NCBI RefSeq assembly: GCF_030732865.1
Contig: NZ_JASHKB010000030.1
Location: 1-35,534 of the forward strand
DNA: 35,534 bases
Reading direction: 5' to 3'
DNA from: Roseitalea sp. MMSF_3546
GTDB lineage: Bacteria; Pseudomonadota; Alphaproteobacteria; Rhizobiales; Rhizobiaceae
The translations under genes and the position numbers were made by a program. The stretch's first letter is position 1; each line of letters opens with the position of its first letter. Below are positions 16,013 to 23,992 of this stretch, in pieces. The notes below the pieces were generated by a model. It was not told the DNA's origin. It saw nothing but the letters and a program-made list of their open reading frames with translations, and made no database searches.

Positions 16013-17355
16013 TACTCGGCCGCCTCGGCGCTTGCGGTCATCTCAAACCCGTTCGGCCGGCCCACGCCGGCATAGGCGAACCCGGCGGCCTCGACGCGCG
16101 CGGCCTCGTAGATATTGCGCAGATCGACCAGCACCGGTGTCGCCATTACCGATCTCAGCCGCTCGAGATCGAGCGACCGGAACGCCTCCCATTCGGTGAC
16201 GATGACCAGCGCATCGCAGCCCTTGCCCAGATCGTAAGGGTCTTCGGCAAAACCCACATCGCGCACCGACAGCGCGGCCTGATCCATCCCCGCCGGATCA
16301 TAGGCCCTGACGGTCGCCCCATGATCCTGCAGCGCCTGGATGATGTTGACCGAGGGCGCCTCGCGCATGTCGTCGGTGTTGGGCTTGAAGGTCAGGCCCA
16401 GAATGCCGATCGTCTTGCCGCGCACCGACCCGCCGCAGGCCTTGACGATCTTCCTTGCCATCGCCCGCTTGCGCTGGTCGTTGATGGCAACGGTCGTCTC
16501 GACGAGCCGCACCGGGCTTTCGGCGTCCTGTGCGGTCTTGACCAGCGCCACCGTGTCCTTGGGAAAACACGATCCGCCATAGCCGGGGCCGGCATGGAGG
16601 AATTTCGGGCCGATGCGCTTGTCCATACCGATGCCGCGGGCGACCTGCTGGACATCGGCGCCGACCTTCTCGCACAGATCGGCGATCTCGTTGATGAAAG
16701 TCACCTTCATGGCGAGGAACGCATTGCCGGCATACTTGGTCAGTTCGGCGGTGCGCCGGTCCATCGACAGCATCGGTGCGGCGTTCAGGAACAAGGGCCG
16801 GTAGACCTCCTTCATCACCGCAATGGCGCGCTCGTCAAGCGCGCCGATGACGATGCGGTCGGGCCGCTTGAAATCCTCGATCGCCGAGCCCTCGCGCAGG
16901 AACTCGGGGTTGGAGACCACCGCGACGTCGGCGCCAGGGTTGACCTCACCCAGGATGCGCTCGACCGCATCGCCGGTGCCGACCGGCACGGTCGATTTGG
17001 TGACGACCACCGTGAACCCGTCGAGCGCCCTTGCGATCTCGCGCGCGGCGCCTTCGACATGGCTCAGATCCGCATAGCCATCGCCGCGCCGCGAGGGCGT
17101 GCCAACCGCGATGAAGACGACGTCGGCCCGGGCGACGCTGTGGGCCAGATCGTCGGTGAAATGAAGGCGCTTTTGGGCCGCATTGGCCGCGACCATCGGT
17201 TCGAGCCCCGGCTCGTAGATCGGGATCCGGCCGGCCTTGAGCGCATCGAGCCTGGCCGGGTCGCGATCGACGACGGTCACGTCATGGCCGAAATCGGCAA
17301 AGCAGGCCCCCGAGACAAGGCCGACATAGCCCGCCCCGATCATGGCGATCTTCAT
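16012..17355 (-). CDS. ugd: UDP-glucose 6-dehydrogenase
   Basis: A 447-residue enzyme that oxidises UDP-glucose to UDP-glucuronate with two NAD+. IGAGYVGLVSGACFADFGH is the N-terminal dinucleotide loop, IPIYEPGLE and AVGTPSRRGDG follow, and STVPVGTGD and SNPEFLREGSAIEDF are diagnostic. GPGYGGSCFPKDT carries the catalytic Cys263, and LGLTFKPNTDDMREAPS starts the UDP-binding domain. Length and motifs are complete. UDP-GlcA can feed the polymer directly or the 4-epimerase encoded downstream. It lies between the two VanZ-like genes with overlaps of 1 and 4 nt. Confidence 0.95.
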   Translation of the reverse strand: MKIAMIGAGYVGLVSGACFADFGHDVTVVDRDPARLDALKAGRIPIYEPGLEPMVAANAAQKRLHFTDDLAHSVARADVVFIAVGTPSRRGDGYADLSHVEGAAREIARALDGFTVVVTKSTVPVGTGDAVERILGEVNPGADVAVVSNPEFLREGSAIEDFKRPDRIVIGALDERAIAVMKEVYRPLFLNAAPMLSMDRRTAELTKYAGNAFLAMKVTFINEIADLCEKVGADVQQVARGIGMDKRIGPKFLHAGPGYGGSCFPKDTVALVKTAQDAESPVRLVETTVAINDQRKRAMARKIVKACGGSVRGKTIGILGLTFKPNTDDMREAPSVNIIQALQDHGATVRAYDPAGMDQAALSVRDVGFAEDPYDLGKGCDALVIVTEWEAFRSLDLERLRSVMATPVLVDLRNIYEAARVEAAGFAYAGVGRPNGFEMTASAEAAE

Positions 17356-17765
17356 GGCCGGCCTTTGTCGGGCGCCTGGGCCGCCGTGCGCAGCGCCAGG
17401 ACCGACGCGATGACGACAAAGGCGATCGTGCCGACCAGTACGCCCGCCGACCCGGCGATCCAGTCGGTGACATCGGTCTGTCGGCCCACCGGTCCCTGAA
17501 CGAGTTCCAAAAGCCCCCCTGCCCCGACCATCACGCCGGACAGGACAGGGAGCGGTGCCCAGAGCAGATGGCCCAGAAGGGTGAGCGCGGCAAAGCTGGC
17601 TGCGTGCATGAGATGGTCACCGCGCAATGGAAGCGGGCCGGGGGTGCCGAGGCGCCACTCGACGATCAGCGCGAACCACAGCGTCGCGATGGCGCCCAGC
17701 ACGAACAGCGTCGTCAGCGCCCAGCGGCGCAGTTCCGACATGGGGCGGGCCTGCAGCACGCTCAT
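17352..17765 (-). CDS. VanZ-like small membrane protein (copy 2)
   Basis: A 137-residue membrane protein with four hydrophobic stretches. GDHLMHAASFAALTLLG and GLLELVQGPVGRQTDVTDW repeat the two VanZ blocks of copy 1: HAASFA-x2-T, and a Glu/Gln helix followed by Arg and Asp. The ATG at 17765 overlaps the fcl stop as ATGA and is preferred to an ATG 51 nt upstream. Its position between fcl and ugd, with the paralogue right after ugd, suggests a duplication. The function is unknown; a role in handling lipid-linked or lipid-anchored polysaccharide is a guess. Confidence 0.72.
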   Translation of the reverse strand: MSVLQARPMSELRRWALTTLFVLGAIATLWFALIVEWRLGTPGPLPLRGDHLMHAASFAALTLLGHLLWAPLPVLSGVMVGAGGLLELVQGPVGRQTDVTDWIAGSAGVLVGTIAFVVIASVLALRTAAQAPDKGRP

Positions 17766-18745
17766 GCGCGGGCCGCCATCGGCTCGCCTTGCGGGGCCTC
17801 GTGCGCCCGGTACCAATCGTAAGTCGCGGCAAGGCCGTCCTTGAGGGCGATCGCGTGGCGCCAGCCGAGCGCATGAAGGCGCGACGTATCAGCCAGCTTG
17901 CGCGGCGTGCCGTCCGGGCGGCTTTTGTCGAACACCAGTTCTCCATCATAGCCGACCGTGGCGGCGATCATTTCCGCCATTTGGCGGATCGTGACTTCCT
18001 CGCCCGTGCCCAGATTGATCGGTGTCTCGCCCGAATAGTGCCCGGCCAGAAACACCAGCGCATCGGCGCAATCGTCGACATGAAGGAATTCGCGTCGGGG
18101 CGTGCCCGATCCCCAGACCGTCATGGTCGGCGCGCCCGTCATTGTCGCTTCATGCGCCTTGCGCATCAGCGCCGGCAGGACATGGCTGGTCTCAAGATCG
18201 AAATTGTCGCCGGGCCCGTAGAGATTGGTCGGCTGGGCCGAAATGAAGTCGCAGCCATATTGCCGGCGATAGGCCTGGCACAGCTTGATGCCGGCGATCT
18301 TGGCGATCGCATACCACTCATTGGTGGGCTCGAGCGGGCCGGTCAGCAGTGCCTCTTCGGGCATGGGTTGCGGGGCATGCTTGGGATAGATGCAGGTCGA
18401 GCCCAATAAAACCAGCTTCTGCGTGCCGACGCGCCGCGCCGCCTCGATGACGTTGGCCTCGATCATCAGATTGTCATAGAGAAATTCGGCCGGGAACGCG
18501 TCGTTGGCCGCGATCCCGCCCACCCTGGCAGCAGCGATGAAGACGACATCGGGGCGCTGGTCGTCCATGACGGCTTCGACCGCGGCCTGCCGGCGCAGAT
18601 CGACGCTCCAGCGATCGGCGGTGACGATCTCGACGTCTTCGGAGGAAAGCCGGCGAACAAGCGCCGAGCCCACCATGCCGCGATGGCCGGCGACGAAGAC
18701 GCGCGTTCCGGTCAACTCAAAGATCGGTCTTGCCGTGTCGGTCAT
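17762..18745 (-). CDS. fcl: GDP-L-fucose synthase
   Basis: A 327-residue extended SDR enzyme (GDP-4-keto-6-deoxymannose 3,5-epimerase/4-reductase). VFVAGHRGMVGSALVRRL is the NADPH loop, AARVGGIAAND and LLGSTCIYPK are characteristic of the GDP-fucose synthase family, NEWYAIAKIAGIK contains the catalytic Tyr/Lys, and GSGTPRREFLHVDD is the C-terminal signature. The ATG at 18745 (MTDTARPIF) is preferred; one at 18769 would lengthen the overlap with the GT2 gene. Together with gmd it makes GDP-L-fucose. The intervening GT2 between gmd and fcl may transfer that sugar. Confidence 0.93.
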   Translation of the reverse strand: MTDTARPIFELTGTRVFVAGHRGMVGSALVRRLSSEDVEIVTADRWSVDLRRQAAVEAVMDDQRPDVVFIAAARVGGIAANDAFPAEFLYDNLMIEANVIEAARRVGTQKLVLLGSTCIYPKHAPQPMPEEALLTGPLEPTNEWYAIAKIAGIKLCQAYRRQYGCDFISAQPTNLYGPGDNFDLETSHVLPALMRKAHEATMTGAPTMTVWGSGTPRREFLHVDDCADALVFLAGHYSGETPINLGTGEEVTIRQMAEMIAATVGYDGELVFDKSRPDGTPRKLADTSRLHALGWRHAIALKDGLAATYDWYRAHEAPQGEPMAARA

Positions 18746-19502
18746 CGTCGATCTGCTTGCGCGTGACATATTGGCCGATCTTGCGCGCCGGCTTGGCGAT
18801 CAGCGCATAGTCGACCATGCCGGCATCGAGCCAGCGCCGGCGCGCGCGCAGCACTTCCCAATTGTTCGCCCAATGGGCGCGCAGGCTGGCCGTGCTGGTC
18901 CCGCCAAGCTGCATGTCGACCATGACGTGGTCGATCGTGGCAAGGCTGAAGCCATGAACGTCGATGGCGCGTATCATCCAGTCATAGTCCGACGAGGTGG
19001 GCAGCGTCAGGTCGAATGCACCGACGGCCTCGGCCACGTAACGCCGGGCATAGAAGGTCGGATGGGCCGGCATCCAGCCCGAGCGGAACCCGGTCTCGGG
19101 CCTTGGCTCGGCACGCCAGCGGCGGGTGACGGTTTTCGTGTCGTGATTGTCGACATAGTTCAGATCGCCATGGACCATGTCGGTGTCTTCGAGCGCTTCG
19201 GCGATGCGCGAGAGGATCGTGTCGTCATGATAGGTGTCATCGGCATTCAGAACGCCCACCGCGTCGCCCGAAAACCGCTCCAGGCCCTTGTTGAGCGCGT
19301 CATACATGCCGCGATCGGGTTCGGAGAGGAGACGGATCCGGTCGCCCACATATTCGCCGACGGTCGCGGTCGTGCCGTCCGTCGAGGCGCCGTCGATGAC
19401 CCACATCTCCTTGTCGCGATGATCCTGCGCCAGAAAGCTCTCCAGCGTATGCCGGATCGTCGCCTCGGCGTTGTAACAGACGGTCAGGACCGAGATTTTC
19501 AT
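18717..19502 (-). CDS. Glycosyltransferase family 2 (WcaA-like)
   Basis: A 261-residue GT-A enzyme. It starts MKISVLTVCYNAEATIRHTL. VIDGASTDGT binds the nucleotide, SEPDRGMYDALNKGL and NADDTYHDD hold the metal site, and MPAHPTFYARR followed by SSDYDWMIRA is the acceptor-side block typical of small EPS GT2 enzymes. The ATG at 19502 begins one base after the gmd stop and is better than the in-frame ATG 33 nt upstream. It is located between gmd and fcl, so GDP-fucose transfer is a reasonable guess but not shown by the sequence. Confidence 0.9.
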   Translation of the reverse strand: MKISVLTVCYNAEATIRHTLESFLAQDHRDKEMWVIDGASTDGTTATVGEYVGDRIRLLSEPDRGMYDALNKGLERFSGDAVGVLNADDTYHDDTILSRIAEALEDTDMVHGDLNYVDNHDTKTVTRRWRAEPRPETGFRSGWMPAHPTFYARRYVAEAVGAFDLTLPTSSDYDWMIRAIDVHGFSLATIDHVMVDMQLGGTSTASLRAHWANNWEVLRARRRWLDAGMVDYALIAKPARKIGQYVTRKQIDDDRHGKTDL

Positions 19503-19503
19503 G

Positions 19504-20595
19504 TCACTGCGCCGCGCGCGCCGCGTGCTCTTCATCGAGGCGCCGATAGGCGGTCTCGGTGCGCACAGTGTCGAGATCGGCGCGGACCATTTCGCGGATC
19601 ATCGCGTCAAAGGGCGTCGCCGGCTGCCAGCCGAGTGCGCGCCGGGCCTTGGACGCGTCGCCGACCAGGAGATCGACCTCGGTCGGCCGGAAATAGCGCG
19701 GATCGACGCTGACCAGCACCCGGCCGTCTTGAGCATCGCGGCCGACCTCACCGACGCCTTCGCCCTCCCAGGCGATCTTGATGCCGACCGCATCGAACGC
19801 CGTCTCGACGCATTGGCGAACGGAATGCTTCTGCCCGGTCGCCAGTACATAGTCGTCCGGCATCTCCTGCTGCAGCATGCGCCACATACCCTCGACATAG
19901 TCGCGGGCATGGCCCCAGTCGCGCTCGGCATCGAGATTGCCGAGATAAAGCCGCGTCTGAAGCCCCAGCGAGATCGCCGCCGCCGCGCGGGTGATCTTGC
20001 GGGTGACGAAGGTCTCGCCGCGCAGCGGGCTTTCATGGTTGAACAGGATGCCGTTGGAGGCATGAAGCCCATAGGCCTCGCGATAGTTGACCGTGATCCA
20101 GTAGGCATAGAGCTTGGCGGCGCCATAGGGCGAACGCGGATAAAACGGCGTCGTTTCGGTCTGCGGGGTCTCGCGCACCTTGCCGTAAAGCTCCGATGTC
20201 GAGGCCTGATAGAACCGCGTGGTGTCGGACAACCCCAAAAGCCGGATGGCCTCGAGCAGCCGCAAGGTCCCCAGCGCATCGGCATTGGCGGTGTATTCGG
20301 CGGTCTCGAAGCTGACCTGGACATGGGACTGGGCGGCCAGATTGTAGATCTCGTCGGGCCGGACCTCCTGGACGATGCGGATCAGGTTCGTCGCATCGGT
20401 CAGATCGCCATAATGCAGGATGAGGTTGCGGTCCGCCTCATGCGGGTCCTGGTAGAGGTGGTCGATCCGGCCGGTGTTGAACGATGACGACCGGCGCTTG
20501 ATGCCGTGGACCTCATAGCCCTTGGCCAGCAGCAATTCGGCCAGATACGCCCCGTCCTGGCCGGTAATGCCTGTGATCAGTGCCTTCTTTGTCAT
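19504..20595 (-). CDS. gmd: GDP-mannose 4,6-dehydratase
   Basis: A 363-residue SDR enzyme, the normal family length. [20 protein letters not shown] binds NADP, and [16 protein letters not shown] and [13 protein letters not shown] follow. [11 protein letters not shown] supplies the active-site Thr/Ser, [12 protein letters not shown] the Tyr/Lys pair, and [16 protein letters not shown] and [17 protein letters not shown] are diagnostic. The ATG at 20595 (MTKKALI) is the family start; an upstream ATG adds 25 implausible residues. It makes GDP-4-keto-6-deoxy-D-mannose for Fcl. GDP-mannose synthesis (manB, manC) is not encoded nearby. A 140-nt structured leader separates it from the antiterminator gene. 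Confidence 0.95.
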   Translation of the reverse strand: MTKKALITGITGQDGAYLAELLLAKGYEVHGIKRRSSSFNTGRIDHLYQDPHEADRNLILHYGDLTDATNLIRIVQEVRPDEIYNLAAQSHVQVSFETAEYTANADALGTLRLLEAIRLLGLSDTTRFYQASTSELYGKVRETPQTETTPFYPRSPYGAAKLYAYWITVNYREAYGLHASNGILFNHESPLRGETFVTRKITRAAAAISLGLQTRLYLGNLDAERDWGHARDYVEGMWRMLQQEMPDDYVLATGQKHSVRQCVETAFDAVGIKIAWEGEGVGEVGRDAQDGRVLVSVDPRYFRPTEVDLLVGDASKARRALGWQPATPFDAMIREMVRADLDTVRTETAYRRLDEEHAARAAQ

Positions 20596-20644
20596 CGATC
20601 CATGCTGAGCGCGCCCCGATGGGCGAAGCCACGTTCTGCCGAGA

Positions 20645-20717
20645 CAGGGCGCGCAACGCCCTGCCGCCATTCGCCCACGCTACCGCACTCCGGGTGACTC
20701 GGGGTCACGCGGAGTGC
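20645..20717 (-). promoter_or_regulatory. Hairpin-rich leader between antiterminator gene and gmd
   Basis: Two strong stem-loops lie in the 140-nt gap. GCACTCCGGGTGAC (20685-20698) and GTCACGCGGAGTGC (20704-20717) pair over 14 bp with one mismatch around a 5-nt loop. CAGGGCG (20645-20651) and CGCCCTG (20657-20663) form a perfect 7-bp stem. A smaller hairpin (CGCCC/GGGCG) lies closer to gmd. None is followed by a long U-run on the minus strand, so they are not standard intrinsic terminators. Their position right after a NusG-like gene suggests an attenuation, pausing or RNA-stability site at the entrance to the sugar-nucleotide block. Confidence 0.5.
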
Positions 20718-20736
20718 ACCGTTTCGGGTGGCACGC

Positions 20737-21252
20737 TCAGACCGCGTGCGCAAGCTCCGAACGGTCGATCCACACACGATGCGCGCCGCCCATGATCTCG
20801 AGCAGCACGCGCACGCGGCCCGCCGAGGACATCGTGTCGACCTCGGCGAGCATGTCACGGAACGGCCCGCCCAGCATCCGCACACGGTCGCCCTTTTCGA
20901 ACGCGTTTTCGGGCGCGAAGAACCCGTCCTCGCCGGTCATGGCCTGCAGCGTCTCGACGAGCCCTTGCGGAGCCGGCAGCGGCATCTCGCCTTCCATGAC
21001 CAGGCTCCGGACGCCATGGGTGCCGTTGACCGAGCGCCAGCGATCGCGGTTCGGGTCGAAGCGGACGAACACATAGCCGGGAAAAAAGGACAGGATCTGG
21101 GTCGACGTCCGGCGCGCATGGCGCACCGTCACCCGGCGCCTTGGGATGAAGGTCACGAAACCCTGCCGCTCGAGATGACCGATCGCGTAGGTCTCGCGGC
21201 GCGGCTGGGTGGCCGCGGCGTACCAGCGGGGATTTGAAGGCGCCGAATTCAC
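20737..21252 (-). CDS. NusG/RfaH-like transcription antiterminator
   Basis: A 171-residue NusG paralogue. The NGN domain is seen in PRWYAAATQPRRETYAIGHL, GFVTFIPRRRVTVRHAR and FFPGYVFVRFD. The C-terminal KOW domain starts at KGDRVRMLGGPFRDM. Specialised NusG proteins such as RfaH, UpxY and LoaP bind RNA polymerase at one operon and let it read through long polysaccharide gene clusters. The chosen start is GTG 21252, just before the conserved PRWYAA; the open frame continues upstream, so the start is not certain. It lies 50 nt after the initiating transferase gene and 140 nt before gmd, within the operon it probably controls. Confidence 0.85.
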   Translation of the reverse strand: MNSAPSNPRWYAAATQPRRETYAIGHLERQGFVTFIPRRRVTVRHARRTSTQILSFFPGYVFVRFDPNRDRWRSVNGTHGVRSLVMEGEMPLPAPQGLVETLQAMTGEDGFFAPENAFEKGDRVRMLGGPFRDMLAEVDTMSSAGRVRVLLEIMGGAHRVWIDRSELAHAV

Positions 21253-21302
21253 GGTGAGAACATCCGGTTCGTGATGCAAGGCAAGCTGACTGTCGTTTTG
21301 TC

Positions 21303-22610
21303 CTACCTGGCCCCAACCCCCCAGAGCACGATACGGATGGTCTTGATGGCGATCAAGAGATCGAGCCAGGGTGAAATGTTTTTGACATAATAGAAGTCGT
21401 AGCGCAGCTTGACCCTGATATCGGCATCGTCGACGACGTGGCCCTGATTGACCTGCGCCCAGCCCGTGATGCCCGGCCGGACGGCATAGCGGTAGCGGTA
21501 GAAGGGAAAGGCGCTCTCGTAACGCTCGCCGAGAACCGACGCCTCCGGGCGCGGGCCGATCCATGTCATCTCGCCCAAGACGATGTTGATCACCTGGGGA
21601 ATCTCGTCGAGCCGGGTCTTGCGCAGGACGTTGCCCAGCGGCGTGACGCGCTTGTCGTTGTCCTTGGTGCGCGCGGCCTCGAACGGGTCGATGCCCGCCT
21701 CCGGCACGTCGCGCATGGTGCGGAACTTGTAGACGGTGAAGCACCGCCCGCCCATGCCCTTGCGCTTTTGCCTGAAGAGCGGCTCGGGACCATCGACGAG
21801 CCGGATCGCCAGCCACAGCGCGGCGAAGACCGGCACCAGCAGCGGCAAAAGCACGGCGACCAGGGCAAGATCGATGAGCCGCTTGGCGGCGACATAATTG
21901 AGGTTCGGCAGGACCGAACCGAAATTGTTCTCCGACAGGTGCTCGATCGAGACCTGGCCGGTCAGGTGCTCGAGGACCTGCTTGCTGTGATAGACCGGCA
22001 CGCCGTCGAGCGTGCGGTCGGCGATGAACTCCTCCCAGGCCGGCGAATGGTCGTAACGCAGATCGGCGACATAGGCGTCGACGCCCGGCGCGCGCCCGGG
22101 CTCGACGAGCGGCACCCATTCGACGCGGCGCGATCGCGGCAGGCTGCCCACCGCACCACCGGGCACGACGCCGATCCGCACCCCGGCGGCGCGCGTCATC
22201 ACGAAGGCGATCACGACCAGCCACAGCGCGGTCATGACGGGCGCGGCGACCAGCAATGTCCGGTTATAGTCGAGCCGCAGCAGGAGAAGAAGGGCGATGG
22301 CGGCACCAAAGGCGAGGCCGACCGACCACAATGCGGAGGCGGCGAGCTGGACGCCGGGGAACTGGTGCAGCCGGCGCCAGCCGAAATAGGCGGCGATCAC
22401 GGCGAGCGTGCACACGGCGATCGAATTGATCGTGCCTTCATTGACATAGATGTTGGGGGCAAAACCGCCCCGGACGAAAAGCGGAAGACCGACACCGAGA
22501 AGCAGAGCCATGGGAAGCTGGAACCGGATCCGGAGCACCAGCGGATGGGCCTGCGGCCGCACCCGCCCCGCCAAGGCATAGGAATTCATGCCAAGCGCGA
22601 CGTTGTTCAT
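21303..22610 (-). CDS. Polyprenyl-phosphate sugar-1-phosphate transferase (WbaP type)
   Basis: A 435-residue integral membrane enzyme that starts the repeat unit by moving a sugar-1-phosphate onto undecaprenyl phosphate. Four hydrophobic helices lie within residues 28-140, followed by a soluble region. A further membrane hairpin (KRLIDLALVAVLLPLL, from 243) opens the catalytic domain. That domain has FRQKRKGMGGRCFTVYKFRT, KTRLDEIPQVINIVLGEM (catalytic Asp-Glu), WIGPRPEA and YRYAVRPGITGWAQVNQG. The five-helix WbaP/WcaJ layout is complete. The sugar (Glc, Gal or HexNAc) cannot be told from the sequence. It is the first gene after an intergenic palindrome and probably opens the second half of the operon. 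Confidence 0.92.
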   Translation of the reverse strand: MNNVALGMNSYALAGRVRPQAHPLVLRIRFQLPMALLLGVGLPLFVRGGFAPNIYVNEGTINSIAVCTLAVIAAYFGWRRLHQFPGVQLAASALWSVGLAFGAAIALLLLLRLDYNRTLLVAAPVMTALWLVVIAFVMTRAAGVRIGVVPGGAVGSLPRSRRVEWVPLVEPGRAPGVDAYVADLRYDHSPAWEEFIADRTLDGVPVYHSKQVLEHLTGQVSIEHLSENNFGSVLPNLNYVAAKRLIDLALVAVLLPLLVPVFAALWLAIRLVDGPEPLFRQKRKGMGGRCFTVYKFRTMRDVPEAGIDPFEAARTKDNDKRVTPLGNVLRKTRLDEIPQVINIVLGEMTWIGPRPEASVLGERYESAFPFYRYRYAVRPGITGWAQVNQGHVVDDADIRVKLRYDFYYVKNISPWLDLLIAIKTIRIVLWGVGAR

Positions 22611-22653
22611 CTAGCTGTCTCCGCCCGAAACAGTGTCATGTTGCGCAAAATTC

Positions 22654-22728
22654 ACGCTTGTTTAACAAGCGTTACATTGCTCTTGCCCCTGCCGAATCGA
22701 AACTAGCCAAGTAAAACGACCGGTGCAA
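22654..22728 (-). promoter_or_regulatory. 19-bp palindrome and weak promoter before the WbaP-type gene
   Basis: ACGCTTGTTTAACAAGCGT at 22654-22672 is a perfect inverted repeat with 9-bp arms and a one-base centre, and TTGCGCAA at 22641-22648 is a second short palindrome. On the minus strand, TTGCAC (22723-22728), a 17-nt spacer and TAGTTT (22700-22705) make a weak sigma-70-like promoter whose start would fall just upstream of the palindrome. The 164-nt gap is AT-richer than its flanks. An operator site for a repressor is the simplest reading; there is no U-run to suggest a terminator. Confidence 0.45.
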
Positions 22729-22774
22729 CCGGCAATGTCCTTACGGCAGGAGATGGGGTTTTGCAGCGCAAGAA

Positions 22775-23992
22775 TCACCGTATCCGGGCGGGTTTGGCCC
22801 GGGCCTCGGTCATCACCACCGCGCAGAAAAAGGCAAACACGAGCCCGATCGCATAGGTGCGCAGGGGATAGTCGACGATCGAGTGGGCCAGAATCGCCAG
22901 CGCCCCCATGCCGAACGCCAGGCTGCGCGCGCTGATGAGCAGATTGGCGGCGATGATGGCGATCAACCCGACAATGAGCGCTAGGCCGGGCAGGCCCAGT
23001 TCGAGGATGAGTTCGAGATAGTCGTTATGGGCGTGGTTGGCGTAGACGCGCTCGATGCCGGTCTGCGGCTCGTAGCGCGGATAGATGTCGACGAAGCTGC
23101 CCAGCCCGCTGCCCAAGGGCAGGAAATCGACGATGGCGGTCATCGTGTTGGCATTGAACTTGACGCGCAGATCCTCGCCGAATTCGCCGACGAACCGGCC
23201 GAAGACGACGGCGACGATCACGAGCGCCAGGGCGCTGGCGCCGAGAAGCGTCGCAACGCGCCCGCGCGCCAGTCCCGCGCCGCGGTTTGAGAAAACGACG
23301 AGCGAGACGATCGACAGGCCCACGGATATGGCGATGGCGGCGCGGGCGTTGGCGGCCAGAAGAACGAGCACGGCAATGGCGACGATGGTGATGTAGGCGG
23401 CGATCTGCCGGCGCTCATGGATCAGAAGGAACGCAAAGACCGGCACGAGCGCGTAGATCAGGCTGGAAAAATGGTTCTGGTTCTGGAACGCGCCCTGGGC
23501 GAACGGATAGAAGGGCGAGGAAAACGGCCCCTGATTGCCGACAAAGGACAGCTGCACCGCCGCCATGGTCAGATTGATGAAATACCCCAGGATGAAGACC
23601 AGAAGAATGCGCCGCTGGCCCACCTCCGTCAGCGTCGTCACATAGACCGCAAAGCCTGACAGCGTCAGCGCGAAGATCGCATAATCGAGCGCCTTGCCCG
23701 GACTGGCCGACACGAAGCCATGTGCGGCGCCGCCTGGCCACCAGGCCAGCGGAAAAAGCTGCCAGGCAAGGACGATCGCGAGCGCCAACAACCAGGCCGC
23801 GGCATAGGACGGCAGTTGCGCCGCGCGGATCCGCAAGGCCCCGATGACGATCAGCGGCAACAGCGCGATCTGGATGATCCGGTCGGAGAAAAGCCCGTTC
23901 GTCGTTCCCCCGCCGATCAGCATGGCGACAAGCACGACAAGGGCCGCCCAATAGGTGCTCGGCCCGTCGCGCGGTTCGGCGGGCCCGGTCAT
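22775..23992 (-). CDS. O-antigen ligase/Wzy-like polymerase
   Basis: A 405-residue polytopic membrane protein with about ten to twelve hydrophobic segments. The C-terminal periplasmic loop reads PLGSGLGSFVDIYPRYEP and then VYANHAHNDYLELILELG, followed by LPGL; the HNDYLE motif is characteristic of the Wzy_C/WaaL domain. A second motif, GAFQNQNHFSSLIY, lies in the middle. In a Wza/Wzc locus this is most likely the repeat-unit polymerase acting at the periplasmic face, although the domain alone does not separate a polymerase from a ligase. Its start overlaps the upstream TPR gene stop by 4 nt. Confidence 0.85.
   Translation of the reverse strand: MTGPAEPRDGPSTYWAALVVLVAMLIGGGTTNGLFSDRIIQIALLPLIVIGALRIRAAQLPSYAAAWLLALAIVLAWQLFPLAWWPGGAAHGFVSASPGKALDYAIFALTLSGFAVYVTTLTEVGQRRILLVFILGYFINLTMAAVQLSFVGNQGPFSSPFYPFAQGAFQNQNHFSSLIYALVPVFAFLLIHERRQIAAYITIVAIAVLVLLAANARAAIAISVGLSIVSLVVFSNRGAGLARGRVATLLGASALALVIVAVVFGRFVGEFGEDLRVKFNANTMTAIVDFLPLGSGLGSFVDIYPRYEPQTGIERVYANHAHNDYLELILELGLPGLALIVGLIAIIAANLLISARSLAFGMGALAILAHSIVDYPLRTYAIGLVFAFFCAVVMTEARAKPARIR

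Noticed and set aside
20737-22224. 495-codon minus-strand frame joining the antiterminator with upstream DNA
   Set aside because: Only the last 171 codons are NusG-like; the rest is an out-of-frame reading of the initiating transferase gene. No fusion protein is implied.
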